Assembly (NCBI GenBank): GCA_910587405.1
Contig: CAJUKS010000006.1
Location: 1-64,000, forward strand
DNA: 64,000 nt
Source: an uncultured Alphaproteobacteria bacterium
Lineage (GTDB): Bacteria; Pseudomonadota; Alphaproteobacteria; RF32; CAG-239
Direction of reading: 5' to 3'
In this document: positions 26,820 through 35,439 of the stretch, in pieces
Layout of the letters: each line of letters begins with the position of its first letter
How positions within the stretch are numbered: position 1 is the first letter of the stretch
Notes under the pieces: model-generated
Told to the model about the DNA's origin: nothing
The model's input: the letters and a program-made list of their open reading frames with translations, nothing else
The model's database searches: none
Program-made: the position numbers and the translations under genes

Positions 26820-27935
26820 ATGATAAAGAAAACAATATTTGCCGTTCTCTGCGCGGCAATTTGGGCCGGTGACGCCGCCGCCGGAGAATGGAATTTTGAG
26901 ACAATGGGAAAAGCTCGGGCCCTTTATGGTTACAGCGACCCCGATTCACGTTATTCGTATCATCAGTCGCGCCATCATCTGCCGATGCGCTTTAACCTCA
27001 ATTTGTTGGCTCAGTACAGTTTTAACGACGACTATCAGTTGGGCGGTTATCTCGATCTGGCCTACGGCATTGATCAACAGTTGAAAGATTACAATCACGG
27101 CTCATGGGGAGAAGAAGCTTATTTGATTTTGGATGCGCCGTTGGGGCGTTTTATCGGCGGACAAAGTTATAACGCGGCCTACCAGTTGGGAGTCGGGGCG
27201 CCGGATGCCGGCGTTTTGGGCGTTAATCAGAGCGACATTGTCAATTTTATTGCCAACCCAAACTGGCAGCGCAATCGCCGCAGCACTTCCTACCGCACGC
27301 TTAATTCTACCGAAATTAACACCGACGGCACCGCGCCCAAACTGACTTATATCAGTCCGGAAACCGACGGTACCATGTTTGGTTTGACCTATGTCCCCGA
27401 AAGTTACAGCCGTGACGGACTGATCAACCGCGACGCGTCGTATCGCCGCAAATCGGGATATATTGCCTCGCTTTATCACAATCGGGAATTTAACAATTTC
27501 AGCGTTTCCGGTTCGCTGGGCGCCGCCCATTTTACCGATATCGACAATGAACTTTCCGGCGGCCTGAGCGTTTATTACAAGGGCTGGACGGTCGGCGGCG
27601 GCGTTCGCAAGACGTTTGTCAGTCACAAAGATGCCGATGTCAACCGGCGTTGTCGGCGTTGCCCGGCGTATTTTGACGGTTATCGCGACGCCTGGGCATG
27701 GAACGCCGGGATCGGTTATGAAATCGGGCCGCTCAAAACGTCGTTGACTTATTTTTATTCCAAAGCCGATGACCGTGACTACGAAGACAAAATCATCCAG
27801 TTGTCGGGTCGCTATCAGCTCGATAAAAAGATTGAGCTGCAGGCGGCGGTTGCTCACGGCGAATTTGACGGTCCCAACCCTTTCGAAAGTAACCGCGGCT
27901 ATGCTTTTATCGGCGGTGTCGCCCTCAAGTTTTAG
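26820..27935 (+). CDS. Outer-membrane porin-like beta-barrel protein
   Basis: A 371-residue exported beta-barrel. The signal peptide ends about AGDAAA. Alternating aromatic strands run through the whole length (FNLNLLAQYSFNDDYQLGGYLDLAYG, GYIASLYHNREFNN). The last residue is phenylalanine (GGVALKF), the usual signal for barrel assembly by BAM. It looks like a general Gram-negative porin for small solutes. A pair of closely spaced cysteines (NRRCRRCPAYF) in a loop is unusual for a porin and could form a disulphide. It is followed nine bases later by a response regulator, which may be cotranscribed. Confidence 0.75.
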   Translation: MIKKTIFAVLCAAIWAGDAAAGEWNFETMGKARALYGYSDPDSRYSYHQSRHHLPMRFNLNLLAQYSFNDDYQLGGYLDLAYGIDQQLKDYNHGSWGEEAYLILDAPLGRFIGGQSYNAAYQLGVGAPDAGVLGVNQSDIVNFIANPNWQRNRRSTSYRTLNSTEINTDGTAPKLTYISPETDGTMFGLTYVPESYSRDGLINRDASYRRKSGYIASLYHNREFNNFSVSGSLGAAHFTDIDNELSGGLSVYYKGWTVGGGVRKTFVSHKDADVNRRCRRCPAYFDGYRDAWAWNAGIGYEIGPLKTSLTYFYSKADDRDYEDKIIQLSGRYQLDKKIELQAAVAHGEFDGPNPFESNRGYAFIGGVALKF

Positions 27936-27943
27936 GAACGCAT

Positions 27944-28564
27944 ATGTCTAAAATTTTGCTGATTTCCCGCAATCCTGTTTTAAGCGCCGATTTAAAACAA
28001 CAGTTTACCCTGTCTCAAAACTGGGAAACCGTTGACGAATATGCCGCGGAAACCGTTTTTGACGCGGTGGTGGTGGACGAAGACGCGGCGGCGGCGCGCG
28101 AGTTGCGCGCACAGTTGCTGCAAACGCCGTTGTTTTTGTTGTGGCCGGCAGAAACCGAACCGGTTTCGGAGCAGGGGGTGACCGTGATTCGCAAACCGTT
28201 TCGGCTGGAGTATCTTTTGGAGGCGTTGCAGGCCGGCATCAACACTGCGCCCGCTGCCGAAGCGACACTGGCGCTCAACGGCTGTTTGCTTGACCTTGCG
28301 GCCAAAGAAATTCATTATGCCGACGGTAACCGTATCAAATTGACCGAGCGCGAAACCGCGATTCTCAAATATTTGTATAAAGCCGGCGCAAAGATTGTCG
28401 GCAAAGCCGAACTGTTGGCTGAGGTATGGGGTTATAATCCCGAAGCAACCACCCATACGGTCGAAACCCATATTTATCGGTTGCGGCAGAAAATCGAATC
28501 CGATGCGGCGGCCGGGCAGGTTATCCTGACCGAAGAAAACGGTTATCGGTTGAATTTAGGCTAA
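27944..28564 (+). CDS. OmpR/PhoB-type response regulator with atypical receiver
   Basis: A 206-residue protein. The N-terminal receiver is short and degenerate: the acidic pocket that is usually D-D/E reads ISRNP, while a candidate phospho-acceptor in VVVDED and the lysine in IRKPF remain. The C-terminal winged helix is well conserved (LTERETAILKYLYKAGAKIVGKAELL, THTVETHIYRLRQKIE), so DNA binding is expected. No histidine kinase adjoins it. It could regulate the porin upstream, as OmpR does, but this is inferred from position. The stop overlaps that of the convergent xth gene. Confidence 0.8.
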   Translation: MSKILLISRNPVLSADLKQQFTLSQNWETVDEYAAETVFDAVVVDEDAAAARELRAQLLQTPLFLLWPAETEPVSEQGVTVIRKPFRLEYLLEALQAGINTAPAAEATLALNGCLLDLAAKEIHYADGNRIKLTERETAILKYLYKAGAKIVGKAELLAEVWGYNPEATTHTVETHIYRLRQKIESDAAAGQVILTEENGYRLNLG

Positions 28565-29353
28565 GATTAAGCAAACCGGCACATGATCGGACGGACGTTG
28601 GTCCTGCCGTTGTGCCTTGAGCAGAGAAACTTCCCGCATTTGCGGCGCCAACGCCGGACTGACCCAAATATGGTCCAGCCGCCGGCCTTTGTTATTGCTT
28701 TGCCAGTTGGGATTGCGGTAGCTCCACCACGAAAAAACTTTTTGCGGTTCGGGATAAAAATGACGCACCGCGTCAATCAATCCCGAGTTCTGATACCATT
28801 TTTGCAGCCGCAACGTTTCGGCCGGCGTATGCGAGACGATTCTCAGCAGCTGTTTATGATTCCAGACGTCGTTTTCCGAAGGGGCGACGTTAAAATCACC
28901 GCAGGCGACCAAACGGCAATTCTGCATCTCCTCGGCGCGGCGGCTGAAATATTGTTCCAGTTCTTCGATAAACGCCAGTTTACGGGCAAAGGCAGGATTT
29001 TTTTCCGGATCGGGCAAATCGCCGCCTGCCGGGATATAAATATTATGCACTTCGATTCCGTCGGCGGTTACCGCGCTGATATGCCGGGCATCGGCTTTGC
29101 CGGCCCAGTCGTATCGCCGGATATCGCTCAACGGCCGACGGGCGGCAATCGCCACCCCGTTGTAGCCGGGCATGCCGTAAAGGGCAATGTGTTCGAAACC
29201 GAGGGCGCGTACGGCCTCAAAAGGAAAGTCTTCCGGTTTGGCCTTGACTTCCTGCAGACAGATTACATCGGGATTTTCGCGTTCGACAATCTGTCTGAGG
29301 CCGTCAAGACGGATTCGCAGTGAATTGACGTTCCAGCTGATGAGTTTAGTCAA
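28556..29353 (-). CDS. xth: Exodeoxyribonuclease III
   Basis: AP endonuclease and 3' exonuclease of base excision repair, 265 residues. The endonuclease/exonuclease/phosphatase fold is complete: WNVNSLR, ICLQEVKA with the metal glutamate, YIPAGG, GDFNVAPSENDVW, and WRRLDHIWVS-like DHIWVS followed by SDHVPV at the end with the catalytic D-H pair. It follows lolA by four bases on the minus strand, so the two form an operon. Confidence 0.93.
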   Translation of the reverse strand: MTKLISWNVNSLRIRLDGLRQIVERENPDVICLQEVKAKPEDFPFEAVRALGFEHIALYGMPGYNGVAIAARRPLSDIRRYDWAGKADARHISAVTADGIEVHNIYIPAGGDLPDPEKNPAFARKLAFIEELEQYFSRRAEEMQNCRLVACGDFNVAPSENDVWNHKQLLRIVSHTPAETLRLQKWYQNSGLIDAVRHFYPEPQKVFSWWSYRNPNWQSNNKGRRLDHIWVSPALAPQMREVSLLKAQRQDQRPSDHVPVCLILA

Positions 29354-29357
29354 GTTT

Positions 29358-29972
29358 TCAGCGTCCTTTCTTGTTTTGCAGCGGGCTCCGGCTTTTGCGG
29401 AAACGGAACATATTGTCGGCGATCGGTTGGTCGATTTTGCTGCCGTAAAGCGAAACCGTTACTTCGACGCTTTGCGGATCGACGATTTTCCACTGGCGCA
29501 GTTCGAAGGGCGCGTTGCTGAAAGTCAGGGTGATCGGGCCGATGCCGCCTTTGGCATATTCCAAAGTGACGATTGTGGTTCCCGAATCGCGATAAAAGTT
29601 GGTAACCTTAATGTTCTTGCCGTCGATTTTGATGTTGTTGCCGAGAATCAGGCTCGCCGGAATGTCGTCGTAGTCAATATTGCTGACCTGATCGAGGTCT
29701 TTGTCATGATAAACGATAAAATCGCCGTTGCCGACAATCAGGACGTTGGTGGGCTCGTTGTATTCCATGCGAATCTTGTTGGGCTTTTCGATCCACAGCC
29801 GTCCTTCGGCAACATTGCCGTTGCTGGCATTTTGCACAAAACGCGCTTCCAGGGTTTTAACCGAGTTGAGATAGTTCTCGATCTTACGGATTTCGGCGCT
29901 GCTCTGGGCGGAAACGGGCCGGGCCAGAAGACACAAAAGTACGGCTGCCGCCGCGTAAATAACCTTCATCAT
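29358..29972 (-). CDS. lolA: Outer-membrane lipoprotein carrier protein LolA family
   Basis: Periplasmic chaperone that accepts lipoproteins from the LolCDE exporter and delivers them to the outer membrane. The 204 residues begin with a signal peptide (ending PVSAQ) and then show the LolA pattern: EIRKIENYLNSVKTLEARFVQ, GRLWIEKPNKIRMEYNEP and the strand YAKGGIGPITLTFSNAPFELRQW. The many lipoproteins in the window are its likely cargo. Two adjacent ATG codons can start the protein. It is upstream of xth in one transcript. Confidence 0.88.
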   Translation of the reverse strand: MMKVIYAAAAVLLCLLARPVSAQSSAEIRKIENYLNSVKTLEARFVQNASNGNVAEGRLWIEKPNKIRMEYNEPTNVLIVGNGDFIVYHDKDLDQVSNIDYDDIPASLILGNNIKIDGKNIKVTNFYRDSGTTIVTLEYAKGGIGPITLTFSNAPFELRQWKIVDPQSVEVTVSLYGSKIDQPIADNMFRFRKSRSPLQNKKGR

Positions 29973-30150
29973 GTTTTCCTTGTTATGGTGATTCTTCTAA
30001 AACTAAAGCTAATATAATTTACTTCCCGCCGTATTACAACCTTTTTGACGGCAGATCTTCTGTTTTGCCGGTGCCGGCGTTGCTGCCGTGCTGCCGACAT
30101 TGATAAAAGGAGAACTTGCAAAAGATTCTTCTTTTCGTCTAAAAATTGTC

Positions 30151-30159
30151 TGTGGATAA
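30151..30159 (-). promoter_or_regulatory. DnaA box
   Basis: TGTGGATAA is the exact complement of the consensus TTATCCACA. A second, one-mismatch box (TTATCCACC) is 97 bases further at 30256-30264. DnaA is known to control aerobic nrd genes in Escherichia coli; a role here is an inference. Confidence 0.45.
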
Positions 30160-30438
30160 AACTTTTGGCGCTGTCAATCGGGCTGTAAGGCTTGTGTATA
30201 TTAACTTTTAAAATAAATTGTTGTTTTTGTGACAAAAAACATTTTTTGCAAAAAATTATCCACCATCGCCTAAAAAAAATTTTTGCCGCAACCCGAAGGA
30301 TACCGTACTGTCAACCCTAAAAACGAGTTTGACGCAATTTTTTGTGGGTTGATGAATGTCCCCTTTTGGTGCAGTATTCCTGACAGATAATTAATCGGTT
30401 TATATCATAAATTTTGGGTTGATAAAAAAGTTGTGCAT

Positions 30439-30485
30439 ACCAGATATAGATTGTTTACTTTTTATTAATACCACATATGGTATAT
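30439..30485 (+). promoter_or_regulatory. Pair of NrdR-like boxes
   Basis: ACCAGATATAGATTGT (30439-30454) and ACCACATATGGTATAT (30470-30485) start exactly 31 bases apart, three helical turns, as expected of paired NrdR operators before ribonucleotide reductase genes. Each fits the general 16-base NrdR pattern only partly. Confidence 0.45.
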
Positions 30486-30530
30486 CAGAAAACAGTTAAC
30501 TACTAGATACGGGAAGGAAAATAGTCAGCG

Positions 30531-32582
30531 ATGTCTGAAAAAGAATACAGCGTTTGCAAAGTTACGGAAACCAAAATCGCCAACGTCATTAAACGGGACG
30601 GCACCCTGGTTCCTTTTGACAGCGATAAAATTTATAACGCCATCCGCAAGGCCGGTGAGTCGACCGGCGAATTCGGCGAGCAGGAAAGCTATTTGCTGAC
30701 GGCTCAGGTTTTGAAAGTTTTGGAACACAAATTTACCGAATCGCTGCCGACGATTGAATGTATTCAGGATGTGGTTGAACAAGTGCTGATCTCCGCCAAC
30801 TATTTTACTACCGCCAAGTCTTATATCCTTTACCGCGAACAGCGTCATCGCATGCGCGCCGAGAAAAAGGTAATGGTTGACGTCGAAAGCTCGATCAACG
30901 AATATCTCGAAAAACTCGACTGGCGCGTCAATGCCAACGCCAACCAGGGTTATTCCAACGGCGGTTTGATCCTGAACGTTTCCGGCAAGGTAACCGCCAA
31001 CTACTGGCTGAGCCACGTTTATCCGGCCGAAGTCGGCGAAGCGCACCGCAACGGCGACATCCATATTCATGACCTCGATATGCTGGCGGCTTATTGCGCG
31101 GGCTGGTCGCTGAAGAATTTGCTGCACGAAGGCTTTAACGGCGTTCCCGGCAAAGCCGAGGCGGGCCCGGCCAAACATTTGTCGGCGGCTGTCGGACAGA
31201 TGGTCAACTTTATGGGCACGTTGCAAAACGAATGGGCCGGTGCTCAGGCTTTTTCTTCGGTTGATACCTATCTGGCTCCCTACGTCCGTGTCGACGAACT
31301 TTCTTACGAACAGGTCGAACAGGCTTTTCAGGAACTGATTTATAATTTGAACGTTCCTTCGCGCTGGGGTTCTCAAACGCCGTTTACCAACTTTACTTTT
31401 GACTGGGTTTGCCCCGAAGACCTGCGTGACAAGCATCCGTTGATTGCCGGGGTTGAACAGCCGTTTACCTATGGCGACCTCAAGCCGGAAATGGATATGA
31501 TCAACAAGGCTTACATCAATGTGATGATGAAAGGCGACATTAAGGGACGTCCGTTCACTTTCCCGATTCCGACTTACAATATGACGCCCGACTTTCCGTG
31601 GGAAGACGAAAATACCGAGTTGTTGTTCGAGATGACGGCCAAATACGGTCTGCCTTATTTCCAGAACTTTATCAATTCGGTTCTGAAGCCGGGACAGATT
31701 CGTTCGATGTGCTGCCGTTTGCAATTGGATCTGCGTGAACTTTTGGCCAAAGGAAACGGCCTCTTCGGTTCGGCAGAACAGACCGGATCGGTCGGTGTGG
31801 TCACTTTTAACTGCGCGCGTCTCGGTTTTGTGTACAAAGGCAACGAAGCCGGTTTGTTCGGTCGCGTTGACGAACTGATGACCATTGCCCGCAAGTCCCT
31901 TGAAATTAAGCGCAAGCTGATTCAGCGCCTGATCGACAACGGCCTGTTCCCGTATACCAAGCGTTATCTGGGCACGCTGCGCAACCATTTCTCGACCATC
32001 GGCGTCAACGGCATTAACGAAATGATCATGAACTTTACCGACGGTAAACATGACGTTACCGATGAGTGGGGACGTGCCTTTGCCGAGAAGTTCCTTGATT
32101 ATATCCGTGCCAAGCTGGTTAAGATTCAGGAAGAAACCGGCCATATGTACAATTTGGAAGCCACTCCGGCCGAAAGCGCGACCTATCGTTTTGCCCGCGA
32201 AGATAAAAAGCGTTTTGTCGGCATCATTCAGGCCGGCACGGCAGAAAACCCCTATTATACCAACTCTTCACAGCTTCCGGTCGGCTTTACCGACGATCCG
32301 TTCGAAGCGTTGGAACTGCAGTCGGAACTGCAGTCGAAATATACCGGTGGCACCGTCTTGCACCTTTATATGGGACAACGCGTGTCTTCCGCCAAAGTCT
32401 GCCGCGAAATCGTTAAACGCGTGCTGACCAACTACCGTTTACCGTACATTACCATTACTCCGACTTTTTCCGTTTGTCCCAAACACGGTTACATTTCCGG
32501 GGAACACAAATACTGCCCGCTCTGCGACGAAGAGAAAATGGCAGAAAAAAGAAAAGCCGCAGCCTCGACAGAAGTTGCATAA
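30531..32582 (+). CDS. nrdD: Anaerobic ribonucleoside-triphosphate reductase, large catalytic part
   Basis: Class III reductase that makes deoxyribonucleotides without oxygen. The 683 residues begin with an ATP-cone (about 15-105: VIKRDGTLVPFDSDKIYNAIRKA). The ten-stranded barrel follows with DIHIHDLDM and the cysteine-rich SMCCRLQLDL. The C-terminus carries a zinc-type cluster (SVCPKHGY and YCPLCDEE). The glycyl-radical segment that normally follows the zinc cluster is missing from this chain and is encoded by the next small gene. ATG at 30531 is preceded by GGAAGGAAA. The operon continues with the radical-domain gene and nrdG. Confidence 0.93.
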   Translation: MSEKEYSVCKVTETKIANVIKRDGTLVPFDSDKIYNAIRKAGESTGEFGEQESYLLTAQVLKVLEHKFTESLPTIECIQDVVEQVLISANYFTTAKSYILYREQRHRMRAEKKVMVDVESSINEYLEKLDWRVNANANQGYSNGGLILNVSGKVTANYWLSHVYPAEVGEAHRNGDIHIHDLDMLAAYCAGWSLKNLLHEGFNGVPGKAEAGPAKHLSAAVGQMVNFMGTLQNEWAGAQAFSSVDTYLAPYVRVDELSYEQVEQAFQELIYNLNVPSRWGSQTPFTNFTFDWVCPEDLRDKHPLIAGVEQPFTYGDLKPEMDMINKAYINVMMKGDIKGRPFTFPIPTYNMTPDFPWEDENTELLFEMTAKYGLPYFQNFINSVLKPGQIRSMCCRLQLDLRELLAKGNGLFGSAEQTGSVGVVTFNCARLGFVYKGNEAGLFGRVDELMTIARKSLEIKRKLIQRLIDNGLFPYTKRYLGTLRNHFSTIGVNGINEMIMNFTDGKHDVTDEWGRAFAEKFLDYIRAKLVKIQEETGHMYNLEATPAESATYRFAREDKKRFVGIIQAGTAENPYYTNSSQLPVGFTDDPFEALELQSELQSKYTGGTVLHLYMGQRVSSAKVCREIVKRVLTNYRLPYITITPTFSVCPKHGYISGEHKYCPLCDEEKMAEKRKAAASTEVA

Positions 32583-32620
32583 TCCTTAACCATATGTTAC
32601 AATAAATTTGGAGAATAAAT

Positions 32621-32830
32621 ATGACAGTTGTAAATATCAATGACGTAAAACTGAGCGACGCCGAGAGACAGCCTTGCGAGATCTGGACCCGCGTTATGGG
32701 CTATCTGCGCCCGGTTTCCGAGTTCAACAAAGGCAAGAAATCGGAATTTTACGCCAGACAGTATTTCACCGAAGCCAAGGCTGTTGAAAGCTGCGCCTGC
32801 GGTGTCTATACCAACGTTGCGGCCGAATAG
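32621..32830 (+). CDS. Separate glycyl-radical domain of anaerobic ribonucleotide reductase
   Basis: A 69-residue protein holding the RVMGYLRPVSEFNKGKKSEF sequence, which matches the glycyl-radical loop at the end of ordinary NrdD proteins, with the radical glycine in RVMGYL. CACG near the end may complete a metal site. It starts 38 bases after the nrdD stop, with GGAG seven bases before its ATG, so it is a genuine separate gene and not a frameshift. It is expected to bind NrdD, be activated by NrdG, and supply the radical. Short NrdD-type proteins of this kind are known in some Proteobacteria. Confidence 0.85.
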   Translation: MTVVNINDVKLSDAERQPCEIWTRVMGYLRPVSEFNKGKKSEFYARQYFTEAKAVESCACGVYTNVAAE

Positions 32831-32836
32831 TCGGCG

Positions 32837-33541
32837 ATGGTAAACCCGATTAAGATCGGCGGTGTTGAAACTTTCAGCACCGTCGATTTTCCTGAGAAAA
32901 TTGCCGCCGTTGTTTTTATGCAGGGCTGTCCGTGGCGCTGTCCTTTTTGCCACAACGCCTTTTTGCAGGATGCAACGGCGGCAGACGTTTTTATCTGGGA
33001 AAAGTTTGTCGAATTTCTGCAAAGCCGGCGCGGCATTTTGGACGGAGTCGTTTTCAGCGGCGGCGAACCGTTGATGCAAAACAGTCTGGCCGATGCCATG
33101 GCCGAAGTCAAGGCGCTGGGCTATCAAATCGGCCTGCATACCGGCGGGTATCGCCCCCGGCATCTGGAACGGATTCTGCCGCTGACGGATTGGGTCGGTT
33201 TTGACATTAAGGCACCGCTGGCGGAAGAAAAGTACCAAATTGCCGTCGGCGGCAGCAATCATTTGCGGGAGGTCGAAGAAAGCCTGTCGCTGCTGCGGCA
33301 AAGCGGTGTCGACTTCGAATGCCGGACTACCTGCGATCCGCGCATTTTGCAGATTGCCGACATTTATGCGATTGCCGATCAGTTGGCTGCCCGCGGCGTT
33401 ACCAAATATTTTTTACAGAAATATCGTCCGGTGGAAAGTGACAAAACGACCGCCGATGCCGATTGCGAACAATTTTTCCTTGATTCGGATCTGCTGAATT
33501 CGCTGCGTTCAAAATTTGCGGTGTTTGACATCCGCAAATAA
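32837..33541 (+). CDS. nrdG: Anaerobic ribonucleotide reductase activating protein
   Basis: Radical SAM activase that puts the glycyl radical on the small NrdD subunit. The 234 residues carry the CPWRCPFCH cluster motif (CxxxCxxC), with GGEPLMQ and later the SAM-site region DFECRTTCDP. It lies six bases behind the glycyl-radical gene. Length and context agree with NrdG2-type activating enzymes. It is the last gene of the operon, followed by a hairpin. Confidence 0.92.
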   Translation: MVNPIKIGGVETFSTVDFPEKIAAVVFMQGCPWRCPFCHNAFLQDATAADVFIWEKFVEFLQSRRGILDGVVFSGGEPLMQNSLADAMAEVKALGYQIGLHTGGYRPRHLERILPLTDWVGFDIKAPLAEEKYQIAVGGSNHLREVEESLSLLRQSGVDFECRTTCDPRILQIADIYAIADQLAARGVTKYFLQKYRPVESDKTTADADCEQFFLDSDLLNSLRSKFAVFDIRK

Positions 33542-33558
33542 ATTTGCGTAAAAAATTT

Positions 33559-33588
33559 GAAAAGAGTTGCTTTTGCGGCTCTTTTTTT
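33559..33588 (+). terminator. Terminator of the nrd operon
   Basis: AAAAGAG(TT)GC...GC(GG)CTCTTTT hairpin followed by a long T-run. Confidence 0.7.
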
Positions 33589-33678
33589 TATAATGAAAAC
33601 AACAAAATTAACAAAAAACTGGACAAAAATATTTTTTTGTGTTATGTTGGGAATATAGTTTAACAACGGGGTAGTGAT

Positions 33679-35295
33679 ATGACAGAGTTAAACCTCAGCG
33701 GGCCGGAAATCGAACAACTGATGGAAGTGCTCGGCAAAGTTAAAAAATCGAAAGCTTACCAAAATTATGAGGCGGGAGTCCGGGTGGTTTCAAAACGGGC
33801 GGCTTCCCTCAAAGGCGAAGGCGATGCCTTTGCCCGCATCGGCGAAACGCTGCGCAGCGGCAAGGTGCCGCAGTTTTTGAGCGCAACCGCCAAAGGGCAG
33901 AAAAAGGTTGAGGAAACGCTGCTGGCAGAGCTTAAACAGCAAAAACTGCACGGTTTGTTGAAAAACGAAGAGTTCAAAGATGCCGTGTACCGGGAAATGT
34001 ACGTTGAACCGGGAACAATCGGTCAATTTTTAGGAATAGTATCAGAGGAGGAAAACATGAGCGATAATAATGGAAATGTAACGGAAGAAGGCAACAACGA
34101 AATGTTTGACCGCCCGGAATACGATTCCGAATTTTATGAAAGTGATGCGGTCAAGGCCCTGAATCTGGGAGATAAACTCAGCGCCGAAGATAAGGAAAAG
34201 CTCGAAGCCTTGTACAAAACCTATCAGGAAGGCAAAGCAAACGGCGGTCAGTCTCAGCAGGGAGAAGAAAACGGTACCGCTGCCGAAGGCGCCAGGACAG
34301 GTACGGGCAACGGTGAAGAGGAGGACAACGCCGCAAGCGGAGACGCGGTTGAAGTCAACGCGATGGAAGGCGAAGGACCTCGTACGGATGAACATGAAGA
34401 TGCCGAATGGGTAGCAAAATATAATGCCGCGCTGACCAAATGGGGCAAAGAAAACAATAACGAATGGACCCGTGATAACGAACCGGACGAAAACGGCAAC
34501 CGGCCCGAGGGATTGAAAGGCAATCTTGCCGACGGAACGGAAATTCATTATACCGCTCCGGACAAACTCTCGGTTAAAGCGCCGGAAGGACAGGAAATCT
34601 CGGCCGAACACTTTAAGGCGGTTATTGCGATGGCCAAGGAAAATGATCAGGACATCAAACTCGGGGCGACAATGTCTCCGGCTTTCAAGGTTGCGTTGAT
34701 TGAAGCCTGTGCCAAAGGAGGCGTTACCATGCAGGGCCTGAGTGAAGAAGACCAGAGAATGTATGATGAATTGAAGCCCAAAACTCAAACCCAGGCTGAG
34801 GAAAAAACAGAGGAAAATGTTGAATACAAACTGAATCCCTTGATTGCGAAAGGTCGTTTGGTCGAATATTCGGGCAGAGTTTATTCTGCCGATCATTACA
34901 GTCAACGCGCCGTCAATGCCGGAAATGACGAGTTTGATGCAGAAATAGCCAAAATGGAAGAAAACTTGGCTAAAGGATGGTATAAGGCAACCGGAGAAGA
35001 TAAGGCTAAAGCAGAGATTCTGTTGAAAAAATATACCCGCGCCGAGCATAAAAAAGATACGGAGATGATGGCTGTATATGAAACTGCATTGCAGCGTTAC
35101 GGAATAGACAGTATTGCGCGCGAGCCTGAAGAAAACGGTTCTTTTGTCGTCAAAGGCAAACCTTACAGCGAACGGACGGACGAAGAAAAGGCCAAGATCA
35201 ACGAGGCAACCGAGAAAGCTTTCCCGAAGAGACAGGAAATGGATCCGGCCGTACAGCAGGCATGGAAGGAAAAACAAGATAAAGTAATGCAATAA
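33679..35295 (+). CDS. Large acidic hypothetical protein
   Basis: 538 residues, no recognised family. The first 125 residues are helical and basic-acidic mixed. A low-complexity acidic stretch (about 180-245, rich in E, G, N and D) follows, then a globular part (about 255-360) with EHFKAVIAMAKENDQDIKLG and FKVALIEACAKGGVTMQGL. These resemble the helix-loop pattern of polyvalent-associated domains, a weak resemblance only. The remainder is helical with many KAK/EEK runs. No signal peptide or membrane helix is obvious. It is 144 bases before the still larger protein below; both look lineage-specific and may act together. Confidence 0.6.
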   Translation: MTELNLSGPEIEQLMEVLGKVKKSKAYQNYEAGVRVVSKRAASLKGEGDAFARIGETLRSGKVPQFLSATAKGQKKVEETLLAELKQQKLHGLLKNEEFKDAVYREMYVEPGTIGQFLGIVSEEENMSDNNGNVTEEGNNEMFDRPEYDSEFYESDAVKALNLGDKLSAEDKEKLEALYKTYQEGKANGGQSQQGEENGTAAEGARTGTGNGEEEDNAASGDAVEVNAMEGEGPRTDEHEDAEWVAKYNAALTKWGKENNNEWTRDNEPDENGNRPEGLKGNLADGTEIHYTAPDKLSVKAPEGQEISAEHFKAVIAMAKENDQDIKLGATMSPAFKVALIEACAKGGVTMQGLSEEDQRMYDELKPKTQTQAEEKTEENVEYKLNPLIAKGRLVEYSGRVYSADHYSQRAVNAGNDEFDAEIAKMEENLAKGWYKATGEDKAKAEILLKKYTRAEHKKDTEMMAVYETALQRYGIDSIAREPEENGSFVVKGKPYSERTDEEKAKINEATEKAFPKRQEMDPAVQQAWKEKQDKVMQ

Positions 35296-35366
35296 AAACG
35301 GTTGCATATTCGTGATGCCAATTATTAAAAAATTGTAAAAAAACACAAAAACTTGACAAAAAATAC

Positions 35367-35403
35367 TTGCGTGCAATTGCTTTTTATGGTATATTGCACG
35401 CAA
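35367..35403 (+). promoter_or_regulatory. Promoter overlapped by a perfect dyad
   Basis: TTGCGTGCAAT and ATTGCACGCAA are perfect 11-bp arms 15 bases apart. TTGCGT in the left arm (35367-35372) and TATATT (35390-35395) at the right arm are spaced 17 bases, as a sigma-70 promoter. A regulator binding the dyad would cover the promoter. A hairpin in RNA is the alternative. Confidence 0.5.
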
Positions 35404-35439
35404 ATATGACAAAATATGGCAATTTTCAGGAGACAACTA

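Larger units (their letters stand above)
29973..30530. other. Long leader and control region of the anaerobic nrd operon
   Basis: About 560 AT-rich bases without a convincing gene. It contains a perfect DnaA box on the minus strand (TGTGGATAA, 30151-30159), a near-match TTATCCACC at 30256-30264, and two NrdR-like boxes at 30439 and 30470. It lies between divergent lolA and nrdD. Confidence 0.5.

Noticed and set aside
29969..30235. An 88-residue minus-strand frame in the nrdD leader
   Set aside because: Basic, low-complexity translation without a ribosome site, in AT-rich noncoding DNA.
30525..32144. A 539-residue minus-strand frame opposite nrdD
   Set aside because: Mirror of a well-recognised gene; no own signals.
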